From Mycobacterium sp. 852013-50091_SCH5140682 (GTDB taxonomy: Bacteria; Actinomycetota; Actinomycetes; Mycobacteriales; Mycobacteriaceae), in the NCBI RefSeq assembly GCF_001665685.1, contig NZ_LZTB01000114.1, positions 62,001 through 126,000 on the forward strand: 64,000 nucleotides of DNA. Direction: 5' to 3'. The translations under genes were made by a program, and so were the position numbers. Shown piece after piece: positions 43,396 to 50,990 of the stretch (within the stretch, counting starts at the first letter, position 1; every line of letters starts with the position of its first letter). The notes under the pieces are model-generated. The model did no database searches. It saw only the letters and a program-made list of their open reading frames with translations, and was not told where the DNA came from.

Positions 43396-45204
43396 ATGGA
43401 TGACACAGTCGCAGGCGGCGGCGATGCCACGCAAGGCTCGGCACCCGCCGGGAAGTTCGGACGCTACGAGCTGCTGTCACTGATCGCCGCGGGTGGCATG
43501 GGTCAGGTGTGGCGGGCACGCGATTCGCAGACCAATCGAGTCGTCGCGCTGAAGGTGCTGCCCGAACATTCCGCCGACGATGAGGAGCCGCGTGAACGGT
43601 TCCGACGCGAGTGCCAGGCGGTGGCGCAGCTGACGGAGCCGCACGTCATACCGATCCACGACTTCGGTGACGTGGACGGTCGGCTCTTCCTGAACATGCG
43701 CCTGGTCGAAGGCACGGACCTGCGCACCCTGATCAAACAAGATGGTGCCCTGACGCCGACGCGTGCGGTGGCGATCATCTCTCAAGTGGCAGGCGCGCTG
43801 CAGGCTGCCCATGATGTGGGGCTGGTGCACCGCGACGTCAAACCCTCCAACATTCTGGTGTGCGCCAACGACTTCGCCTACCTGATCGACTTCGGCATCG
43901 CCCATGCCACCGAAGACCGCACACTGACCAAAGTCGGCGAAACCGTCGGCACCGCGGCCTATCTGGCGCCGGAGGCCGTCAGCACTGCCGCGAAAACCCA
44001 TCCCCGTGTCGACGTGTACGCCCTGACCTGTGTGCTCTACGAATGCCTGACCGGCGGGCCGCCGTTTACCAGCGACATGGGCGTGCAGGGGTTGATCGCC
44101 CACCATTTGTACACTCCGCCACCACAACCCAGCGTCAACGCAGCCGGTGTGCCCGCAGCTTTCGACGCGGTGATCGCCAAGGGAATGGCCAAGAACCCCG
44201 ACGATCGCTATCCGACCGTTCAAGCTCTGGCCGAGGCGGCTCGCGCCGCGGTGGTCAATCCTGAAGCGACTGAGACTACCGCTGCCTCTGCAGCTTCAGC
44301 GTCATCGCGCCGAATTAATCTGTCACGCAAGACTATCGGCGTGCTCGTCGCGGCCGTCGCCGTCGTGGCGGTCGCCATCACGGCCGTCGTCATCGTCAGC
44401 CGGCATTCATCGAGTAGTGGTGGTAAGCCGACGGCGGCCACGGGTAACTCAGCGGAGAGTCCGCTGCCGTTCACCGACGTACAACTCGTCACCGGCATAG
44501 CGGTAGACGCCGCAGGCACCGCATACGTCACCGACATCGGCAGAGACGAGGTGCTGCGGCTGGCGCCGGGTGCCAGTGCGCCGACGGTGCTGCCCTTCAA
44601 TGGCCTCAAGAACCCCCGGGACGTAGCGGTCGACATGGCAGGCGACGTCTACGTTGCCGATTCGAGCAACGACCGGGTGTTGCGATTGGCGGCGGGCGCC
44701 CCAGCGGCGACGCCACTGCCGTTCAGCGGCCTCAACGATCCCCGAGGCGTCGCCGTCGACCCGGCAGGCGACGTCTACGTCACTGACCGGGGCAACAATC
44801 GGGTGCTGATGCTGCCAGCCGGCACCACAGCAGCGACCACGCTACCCTTCACCGGTCTCAACGATCCGCGAGGGGTAGCCGTCGAATCGACGGGCACCGT
44901 AGATGTGACCGATACGGGCAACAACCGGGTGCTCACCCTGCCAGCAGGCGCGACAGCGGCGACGGTGCTGCCCTTCAGCGGCCTCAACGACCCGCAAGGC
45001 CTGGCGGTCGACACCGCAGGCAACGTCTACGTCACCGACCGCGGTAACGCCGGGGTGCTTCAACTGCGCCGCGGCGCGACAGCAGCGACCCCACTCCCCT
45101 TCACGGGTCTCACCGATCCCCAAGGCGTGGCCGTCGACGGTCACGGCAACGTCTACATCACCGATGCGGGCCGCATTCCGGTGGTGAAGCTGGCGGTGGG
45201 GTGA
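43396..45204 (+). CDS. pknD: PknD-type Ser/Thr kinase with NHL propeller ectodomain
   Basis: 602 residues. The kinase domain (about 23-285) has GAGGMGQVW-type loop (AAGGMGQVW), Lys53, HRDVKPSN (Asp147), DFG and the activation loop KVGETVGTAAYLAPE. A membrane helix (about 315-338) leads to six NHL blades (about 355-602; GVAVDPAGDVYVTDRGNNRV). This is the PknD architecture, whose propeller senses extracellular ligands. In M. tuberculosis pknD neighbours phosphate-transport genes, which are absent here. The blades resemble the secreted propeller at 7978-8862. The ATG at 43396 is preferred. Confidence 0.9.
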   Translation: MDDTVAGGGDATQGSAPAGKFGRYELLSLIAAGGMGQVWRARDSQTNRVVALKVLPEHSADDEEPRERFRRECQAVAQLTEPHVIPIHDFGDVDGRLFLNMRLVEGTDLRTLIKQDGALTPTRAVAIISQVAGALQAAHDVGLVHRDVKPSNILVCANDFAYLIDFGIAHATEDRTLTKVGETVGTAAYLAPEAVSTAAKTHPRVDVYALTCVLYECLTGGPPFTSDMGVQGLIAHHLYTPPPQPSVNAAGVPAAFDAVIAKGMAKNPDDRYPTVQALAEAARAAVVNPEATETTAASAASASSRRINLSRKTIGVLVAAVAVVAVAITAVVIVSRHSSSSGGKPTAATGNSAESPLPFTDVQLVTGIAVDAAGTAYVTDIGRDEVLRLAPGASAPTVLPFNGLKNPRDVAVDMAGDVYVADSSNDRVLRLAAGAPAATPLPFSGLNDPRGVAVDPAGDVYVTDRGNNRVLMLPAGTTAATTLPFTGLNDPRGVAVESTGTVDVTDTGNNRVLTLPAGATAATVLPFSGLNDPQGLAVDTAGNVYVTDRGNAGVLQLRRGATAATPLPFTGLTDPQGVAVDGHGNVYITDAGRIPVVKLAVG

Positions 45205-45415
45205 TATGCGCTCACCAGCCGGCTCGTTGTTACCCTCCAACACTTGGCAGATTTTATGGAGCGGCGAGCCGCTACCAGAGACCTGTCAAAACGCCTCGCC
45301 GCAAAGGTTGCGGACGGAGATCGGGGCGTCAGTACACCGCCGGCTTTGGGTTTTTGCTCGCAAACACGAGGGGTGGATACCGGTACTTGTCGGAGGTCGG
45401 TGCGACGATTACGCC

Positions 45416-46156
45416 GTGACGACGCTCAGCCCAACGCCAGCAGAAACAAAGCCGAAGCGCGCGTCCGAGCACACTGTCCTATTGCTAACGCTTCTCGCCA
45501 TCGGCTTCGTAGCTTTAAGGATCCTGATCGTTTCGCGCGGAGACTCCGATACCCTGCGTGCCCTAGTCCAGAATTTGAATGTCACCGCCATAGTCCTTGC
45601 GACGATCCTGCCGCTGGTCACGACAGCGGTCGTCCTTACCTTCGTCCTCGCGATCCTCAACGCGTTCAACAAGGATCGCCGCCGCGAGCCGAATGCCATC
45701 GGCTCTATCGTCGCCACCGTCGTTCTCCTGGGACCGCTAACAGCTGCAATTTGCTGGTTCGCGATGCCGATGAAATACGTAGGGATAGCCGGAATCCTCA
45801 GTATCGTGCTTGTTTTCGTCTACCTGGGATCGTGGCGAAGCGACAAGTTCAAGCAGATGTTTCAGGCGCTCGGCGTGTTCTACATCATCGTGCTGCTCAT
45901 CGCTGGGCTCTTCATTGTTATCGCCCAGGTCGGCGTTTGGCTACCGCGTGAGCGCTTGACTGTCGGAGCGTCGAAAACGGGAACGGTCTACGTCCTCTCG
46001 TCAGATGAGCAATGGACGAAATACCTTGACGGCGACACCCACAAAGTTCGCATCGTAGAAACCAAAGACGTCAAACAGCGTGAAACCATCACTAATCCCG
46101 ACGACTGGCAAAACTTGACCCCGTCGCAACTCTGGCAGCGCCGAACAGCTGAGTAA
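45416..46156 (+). CDS. Membrane protein of the accessory region, unknown
   Basis: 246 residues with about six hydrophobic helices (near 20-38, 55-80, 98-118, 122-142 and 158-182) and a soluble C-terminal part (about 185-246). The GTG at 45416 is the most plausible start but its ribosome binding site is weak. The base composition is less GC-rich than in the flanking conserved genes. It lies between pknD and the recombinase remnants, so it is probably part of the acquired segment. No domain recognised. Confidence 0.6.
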   Translation: MTTLSPTPAETKPKRASEHTVLLLTLLAIGFVALRILIVSRGDSDTLRALVQNLNVTAIVLATILPLVTTAVVLTFVLAILNAFNKDRRREPNAIGSIVATVVLLGPLTAAICWFAMPMKYVGIAGILSIVLVFVYLGSWRSDKFKQMFQALGVFYIIVLLIAGLFIVIAQVGVWLPRERLTVGASKTGTVYVLSSDEQWTKYLDGDTHKVRIVETKDVKQRETITNPDDWQNLTPSQLWQRRTAE

Positions 46157-46220
46157 GCAAACTGCTCCCCTCACTTCGACTGGCGCGCAACCAGATTCAT
46201 CGGGATTCGTCTGGCAAATT

Positions 46221-46600
46221 GTGTTTTGCCTGTTAGTCGGCTTCGGGCTGGCAGGTGGCTTGACATACACCAGATGGCGCGTACTGGGCAGCCTCCCATC
46301 GCTCCAAAAACCAGCAAGCAGACCGCGCCGGATCAATCGCCCGCGCCAAGCGCACAGCCTCCGTCGAGCCCTCAAACTCCGCGTAACGAATTACCCGTCG
46401 ATGTTTCGCTCAACCTTCTGCCAATATCCCTGACCGTGGTCACCGGTGTCGGCGGAATCGTCGCCTTGGTTGTCGCGTATCGAAAGCAGCGCCTCGGGGA
46501 GGCGCAGCCTCAGAGCGAGGGTTCTGGGGCGCGACGTGAAGACCAGAAGATGTATCCCGAACGGTCCTCAAAAGCGAGTGAGCTTTCGAGCGCTGAACGA
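46221..46600 (+). pseudogene. Decayed N-terminal part of a pentapeptide-repeat-type protein
   Basis: Two overlapping frames (from 46221 and from 46274) together give a hydrophobic helix FCLLVGFGLAGGLTYTRWR and then LPISLTVVTGVGGIVALVVA followed by YRKQR. That signature is the N-terminal segment found before pentapeptide repeats in mycobacterial proteins. The expected continuation is eroded (KMYPERSSKASELSSAERSA) and no pentapeptide repeats follow. I infer a truncated, frameshifted remnant. Confidence 0.5.
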
Positions 46601-46641
46601 TCTGCGGACGCAGCCAGTATCGCGGCACCACGTAGTGCCAC

Positions 46642-46790
46642 ATGGAGTTACAGCACCGTTCGCGATGTGCTGGCAACTACATGCACGTGTCGAAGTGGCT
46701 CGGACACAGAACGTTCATCCTGACGCTAACCACCTACGCGGGCTACATCAACGAGGACGAACAGGCAACGCCGAAAGTTGGGCGCGGTGA
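46642..46790 (+). pseudogene. Tyrosine recombinase (integrase) C-terminal remnant
   Basis: The translated segment starting at 46681 reads MHVSKWLGHRTFILTLTTYA then GYINEDEQA. It contains the GH and the nucleophile Tyr of phage-type integrases in the usual spacing. The catalytic Arg and the HxxR box upstream are lost. It is fused to the pentapeptide-type remnant without an intact start. It marks an old integration event and supports the accessory origin of the neighbouring DUF262-FRG pair. Confidence 0.72.
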
Positions 46791-46833
46791 CGAAGGAGAA
46801 CGTACTGCCGTTGGAGCGAAGAACCGCTTCAAG

Positions 46834-47958
46834 TTAGGCGCTGAACAGCGCACGTCCCCGTGGCAGGAACCGACTCATCCGAGTTTCGGTGCTTACACCG
46901 GTCGCAAAACTGGTCGTCATGTCAGGGCTTTCCCAGAACTCTTTGACTACGGAGTCAATGTCGGTCCGATATGGCGTTCCGCGCGCTATGTGAAACCCTA
47001 GGCCGAGCGCAATTACCTCGAATGACGTGTTCAAAAATGAACCCGTGAACCTATGCTCATCCGGCAACCAGCGCCTGAACGCGTTCTCGGAGCAATTATT
47101 TGCGATCAATTCAAATGTTGTATTGAAGTTCGCTTCGAGCAGCTCCCGATCGGTATCCGAATCTCCAGCCATAGCCAATGATTTATCGTCTAAGTACGAC
47201 GAGAAGTTCTTGAGATCTTTGGCCTTAATGTCGTCCTCGTTGTGCAAAACGAGGAACCGTAAGACTAGCTCGATATCGTACTGTTCTTCAAGCAGACGTT
47301 CAGAAAGTTGAACTGAATCGCGAAAACTCTGCGAACGGGCAAGCGACTCAACCCATTTCAAGAACTGTGGATCAACACTGACGAGCAAACAACTGCGCAA
47401 CTCCTGCGTAGTGAGTTGTGACCCGTAGCTGTTTAGCCGTTGGAATAGATCGTATTTGGTGTCACTTGAAGAATCCCGCTGAATGATCTGGACATCGATC
47501 CGCGCTCGCTTAATATCCCTCCGCTGAGCCATACCCAACGCTCGCGAATCTTCCTCTTCCTGCTCATTGATTGGCCAATAGCGGCCTTCCAGTGCTGGTA
47601 GGTATTTTGTTCCCTCAAGCACCAACCGATCGACCTTCTTGCCATCCTCACCAACTAAGAGTGCTTGAAGCTGCAGCAGAGTACTAACTCGCTGCAAGCC
47701 GTCAACAAGCTCCCATTCGCCACTTTTCGATGCGGCCACAAATATCGATGGGAGAGGGATGCCAAGTAGAATACTCTCGATGAGCCGCGATTTTTGCACG
47801 TCATCCCAACGAAAGAACCGTTGAAATTCGGGGTGCACAATGAGATCGCCGTCCGTGTACAACGATGTTAGCTCCCCAATCGACATCCCATAACGCTCAG
47901 TCGAGATTTCGCGTCGACGCTCAGTAATTTGATCCTCGAGATCAGAACTTTCAGGCAT
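46834..47958 (-). CDS. DUF262 (ParB/GmrS-like) protein
   Basis: 374 residues. The N-terminal half has the DUF262 core: PEFQRFFRWDDVQKSRLIES with the following LLGIPLPSIFV, then the motif VDGLQRVSTLL near residue 100 and FQRLNSYGSQLTTQELR near 185. DUF262 domains share the ParB/Srx nucleotide-binding fold and form the NTPase half of GmrSD-type modification-dependent restriction enzymes; no HNH nuclease (DUF1524) follows here. The C-terminal half is helical and unassigned. The gene shares eight bases (ATGCCTGA) with the upstream FRG gene. Codon use is visibly less GC-rich than in core genes. A defence role is inferred from family and context. Confidence 0.85.
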   Translation of the reverse strand: MPESSDLEDQITERRREISTERYGMSIGELTSLYTDGDLIVHPEFQRFFRWDDVQKSRLIESILLGIPLPSIFVAASKSGEWELVDGLQRVSTLLQLQALLVGEDGKKVDRLVLEGTKYLPALEGRYWPINEQEEEDSRALGMAQRRDIKRARIDVQIIQRDSSSDTKYDLFQRLNSYGSQLTTQELRSCLLVSVDPQFLKWVESLARSQSFRDSVQLSERLLEEQYDIELVLRFLVLHNEDDIKAKDLKNFSSYLDDKSLAMAGDSDTDRELLEANFNTTFELIANNCSENAFRRWLPDEHRFTGSFLNTSFEVIALGLGFHIARGTPYRTDIDSVVKEFWESPDMTTSFATGVSTETRMSRFLPRGRALFSA

Positions 47959-48748
47959 GGGAGGGCCATCCTTCGAGATCGGTGAGCTCTTTGGCCAGAC
48001 TTGAGAGGTCCGGGAATATCATTGACTCCGTAAAGCCTAAGAACCTAAGCTCTTTCATCAGCGCGTTCGCTTCGCCCGAAAACACATATTTCCGTAGGTA
48101 GCTCGACCAAGGCGTGTCATCGTTCGGCAATTGGTCGAGACCCACACATATATCTCCGGAGATAGTAAATGTACCGCGCTGCGCCACTATTCGCGGGCTG
48201 TTGTGGACGCCATATAGCGCGACGGGATACTTTGCACGCTTCGCAAGCCTCGCCCCCGTTGAGATCGCAGGCTCCCAGCGCTGCGCCTCTTCGTCTGCGA
48301 CCGTCAAGATACCGATGCCAGTGTCGGTGAGTTGAGGAATCTTCGAGTTCCATGCGAATGGGTCAAGCGTCCACACAGTTGGTTTCGCATCTGCGTCAGG
48401 AGCTGGCCCCAAGCCTGCAAAGTACGCTGCGACCAGCAGATTCTCACTCCAATCGAGCAGCCGCGTGGGAACACCGTGGTGCTGCATTAGGAAAAGGTGC
48501 TCCCACGGCTGCTGGGGATACCCTGCAGGCCAGAACGGTAGGCTGCGCTCGCGGAACCTAGCAAGTAGCCGAGCCTCCCGCTGGTGGATCTCATCCGTCG
48601 GCCGCGGATCACCGCGGAGAAGCTTGGGAACTAAGTGGTACTTGTGACTGTGCTGTCCCCGGAACCACAGAGGTCTGTCCTCGGAAAACTGACCCCAAAC
48701 TTTGTCGACCAGATCACTAACCGAAGCGAACTCAATTTCTTCTACCAT
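47951..48748 (-). CDS. FRG-domain protein
   Basis: 265 residues. It carries the FRG family's signature segments: RPLWFRGQ (26-33), then QHHGVPTRLLDWSENLLVAA near 89-108 and RIVAQRGTFTIS near 185. The domain is named for its Phe-Arg-Gly motif and is often found in variable, phage-associated loci; its activity is unknown, although some relatives look like ADP-ribosyl- or nucleotide-acting toxins (weak inference). It starts with ATG and is followed by the overlapping DUF262 gene, forming a two-gene operon. The tRNA lies 177 bases upstream. Confidence 0.85.
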   Translation of the reverse strand: MVEEIEFASVSDLVDKVWGQFSEDRPLWFRGQHSHKYHLVPKLLRGDPRPTDEIHQREARLLARFRERSLPFWPAGYPQQPWEHLFLMQHHGVPTRLLDWSENLLVAAYFAGLGPAPDADAKPTVWTLDPFAWNSKIPQLTDTGIGILTVADEEAQRWEPAISTGARLAKRAKYPVALYGVHNSPRIVAQRGTFTISGDICVGLDQLPNDDTPWSSYLRKYVFSGEANALMKELRFLGFTESMIFPDLSSLAKELTDLEGWPSHA

Positions 48749-48925
48749 GCCCCCACCAACGTGTGACCCTCAGCAGGAGTGAGCATACGGGCCGAGGGTC
48801 CATCTTGGGCCGTGGTTGGCACCCTGAAGGTTGTTTACCCACGAATGTGGACGCGGAGGGCTCAAACGTGGGCCAGTCGAGCATGTGAGCGACACGAAAA
48901 TTACCTTCTAGCAGCGCTTTCTCAG

Positions 48926-48999
48926 TGCCCCCAGTCGGACTCGAACCGACACTGTGCGGATTTTAAGTCCGCTGCCTCTGCCAATTGGGCTATGGGGGC
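48926..48999 (-). tRNA. tRNA with anticodon TAA (reads UUA, leucine)
   Basis: 74 bases fold as a cloverleaf: acceptor GCCCCCA/TGGGGGC, T arm GTCGG-TTCGAGT-CCGAC, and anticodon stem GCGGA/TCCGC around the loop CTTAAAA, giving anticodon TAA. The discriminator is A. The variable loop has only five bases (ACAGT), while bacterial leucine tRNAs normally have a long variable arm. CCA is not encoded. The 3' end faces the accessory pocket, as at many integration sites. Confidence 0.88.
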
Positions 49000-49191
49000 C
49001 GTGACAGATCGTAAGCACGGTACCCGGGCACATCTTGGCCCCGATCATGCAGGTCAGGCATCACCCACAGCCCCGATCCAAACCCGTCAAAATCTTTGAC
49101 GCCGCGCACATGAACACCATGCCAAGAAACCCGGGCAGACAACGCGGCGCATGTTTCAATACCCCACGGGGCAATAGGTTGGGGGGCAAGC

Positions 49192-49630
49192 GTGGCGAAC
49201 AAACTAGCCGACGTAATTGCCACAGTGGCAGAACACATTTCATCGGTAGCGGGACCGCGTGCCATGCGCATACTCGCCCGCTTCAACAAGTACGTGACCA
49301 ACCCGGTCCAGCGGATGTGGGCCCCGTATCTGCCCTACATGGCGGTCATCGAGCATGTGGGCCGCAAGTCAGGCGCCGGCTACCGCACGCCGGTCATGGC
49401 GTTCGTCGACAACAGCGCCATTACGGTGGTGCTGAACTACGGTGCGCACTCGGACTGGGTACGAAACGTCGAGGCCGCAACACGGCCGAGGTGATTCACC
49501 GGGGCAAGCGCTACCGCCTGGTCGATCCCCAGGTTCTCTCCCCCTCGACTCCCCTAACTTGCCGAGGGCCGTGCAGGGCATCAACACCTCCGCGCGCAGC
49601 GCCCTGCACGGCCGTCTCGCCACCGACTAA
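49192..49630 (+). pseudogene. Frameshifted deazaflavin-dependent nitroreductase (Ddn family)
   Basis: Three frames joined give a normal F420-dependent nitroreductase-type sequence. Frame A runs from the GTG at 49192 to about 49480 (YMAVIEHVGRKSGAGYRTPV, NYGAHSDWVRNVEAA). Frame B covers about 49482-49550 (AEVIHRGKRYRLVDPQVL). Frame C covers about 49552-49630 (LPRAVQGINTSARSALHGRL), stop TAA. Two single-base-scale shifts break it, so only a truncated 100-residue product could be made. An assembly error cannot be excluded without reads. Confidence 0.8.
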
Positions 49631-50442
49631 CTCGCCAGCGGCATGCGGTTGGCCGGCTCGGCCAGCACGGTGACCACGGGCCGCGGGAACCGCAGCGTCG
49701 CGCACGCATCATCGAGCGTTTCGTCGACCGACGTGGCCACGTCGGCCAGATCGTCGGAGCCGTCGCCGAACGTGAAATCGCGCCCGCCCAAACCGATCCG
49801 GGTCAACACCACACCGTGGTCGCGACGGATCTGCGCCATCTCGGCCAGCATGTCACCGATGGCGGCCGGATAGCTGACGAAATGGTGCTCGTCGGGGCCG
49901 ACCTCGCTGTAGAGGCCCACCAGATCCAGTCGTGGACAATCCAATACGGCGCTGTACGCATCCGTGGCATCACGGGTGTCGAAGCCGAATCCGACGCCTG
50001 CACCGCGGCGCGTGACGGCGACCAACACGCGCTGCTTGCGTCCCTTGGCCGAGGCAAGCTGCTCGATCTGATCCAGGGAATCGACCACGACTCTTCCGAC
50101 ACCCAGATTGACTGTGCAGAACAGCAATTCGTTGGCGTTCAACGCGCCGGCGTGGACAGTCATTCGAATAGGTGTTATATCGGCCGCGAGGGCGATACCC
50201 AATTCTCGGCTGGTGCGCACACCCACCGTCACCCCACAGTCCCGGGCCCACCGCGCGACCGCGCTGTCGGCAAGTGCCGACGCCGGAAGCGCCAACTCGA
50301 CGGTGCCCAGGGAGCGCTGGGTGCTCGCGCAGCGGCGCACCGCTTCCGGCTCTGCCGCAGGCTGCGTTTCCGGATGTCGACTGGCCACCGACGCCGGCAT
50401 GTGGGCCGAGAACATGGACTTGACGACCGTCGACAGCGTCAC
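49627..50442 (-). CDS. LysA/alanine-racemase-like PLP-barrel pseudoenzyme
   Basis: 271 residues resembling the barrel of diaminopimelate decarboxylase: TVGVRTSRELGIALAADI, NLGVGRVVVDSLDQIEQLAS and LGGRDFTFGD, then a late LAEPAN like the E-P-G-R motif. The site of the PLP lysine reads ALPASAL, with no Lys, and the C-terminal beta domain of LysA is absent. It therefore probably binds no PLP covalently and may be regulatory or degenerate. The GTG at 50442 has GAGG five bases upstream. It diverges from the kdp operon, overlapping nothing there. Confidence 0.7.
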   Translation of the reverse strand: MTLSTVVKSMFSAHMPASVASRHPETQPAAEPEAVRRCASTQRSLGTVELALPASALADSAVARWARDCGVTVGVRTSRELGIALAADITPIRMTVHAGALNANELLFCTVNLGVGRVVVDSLDQIEQLASAKGRKQRVLVAVTRRGAGVGFGFDTRDATDAYSAVLDCPRLDLVGLYSEVGPDEHHFVSYPAAIGDMLAEMAQIRRDHGVVLTRIGLGGRDFTFGDGSDDLADVATSVDETLDDACATLRFPRPVVTVLAEPANRMPLAS

Positions 50443-50820
50443 CGTAACCTCTTCACCACCGCGCCCGACTGGATGTCATTGGGCGCCTGGTTCCACGATC
50501 ACTCCGCCGGATACCACATGACCAGTACTTTTGCGGTCTCTTGACGGTTCCGGCCCAAACCTTGACGCTGCGCTGACGAACACCCAATGGGGTGTAAATG
50601 CCCTGATGAGACGTCCTCTTGGCGCATCGACCAGCGCAATTCATGGCTTTTCGACGGCTCCGACGCCCCTGACGCAGGCGGGCGGAAGGAGACCGTAAAG
50701 GACCGCGACGCCGGCGTAAAGAAACCGTCAACGGCCCGCCCACCGACCGAAAACCGGGCCGATGCTGGGGCAGGCCCCGAAAGTCGGAGGCCTGTGAACG
50801 TGTCTTCGAATGGAGACAGC
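50443..50820. promoter_or_regulatory. Promoter region of the kdp operon
   Basis: 378 bases between the divergent LysA-like gene and the kdp leader peptide. A perfect palindrome ACACCC-AATG-GGGTGT lies at 50580-50595. I could not identify the KdpE site with confidence. An open frame from 50587 continues into the leader peptide but its upstream part looks non-coding. Confidence 0.45.
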
Positions 50821-50904
50821 ATGTCTGTCCTGATTTACATCGTGCTGACGGTGGCGATCTTCGCCCTCCTCGGCCTGGTGCAGAGGTTGGTCGAACGACT
50901 GTGA
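50821..50904 (+). CDS. 27-residue membrane peptide upstream of kdpF
   Basis: MSVLIYIVLTVAIFALLGLV followed by QRLVERL: a single hydrophobic helix with a charged C-terminus. GGAGA lies seven bases before the ATG, and the stop overlaps kdpF's GTG in GTGA. It is too short for routine annotation. A role as a second KdpF-like accessory subunit or as a leader peptide is inferred from position. Confidence 0.75.
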   Translation: MSVLIYIVLTVAIFALLGLVQRLVERL

Positions 50905-50990
50905 GCTACGAAAACATCATCGGCCTGATCCTGGCGGTTCTCATCGCCATCTTCGTGTTCGCCGCCCTGCTCTTCCCCGAGAGGTTCTAG
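50901..50990 (+). CDS. kdpF: KdpF, small subunit of the K+-transporting ATPase
   Basis: 29 residues, MSYENIIGLILAVLIAIFVF then AALLFPERF, a single helix like E. coli KdpF, which stabilises the KdpABC complex in the membrane. It starts with GTG inside the previous stop and its own TAG shares a base with kdpA's GTG. Confidence 0.88.
   Translation: MSYENIIGLILAVLIAIFVFAALLFPERF

Noticed and set aside
48749..48925. Attachment-site duplication of the tRNA 3' end
   Set aside because: I looked for a second copy of the tRNA tail (GTGCCCCCAGTCGG) at the other side of the accessory pocket and did not find one.
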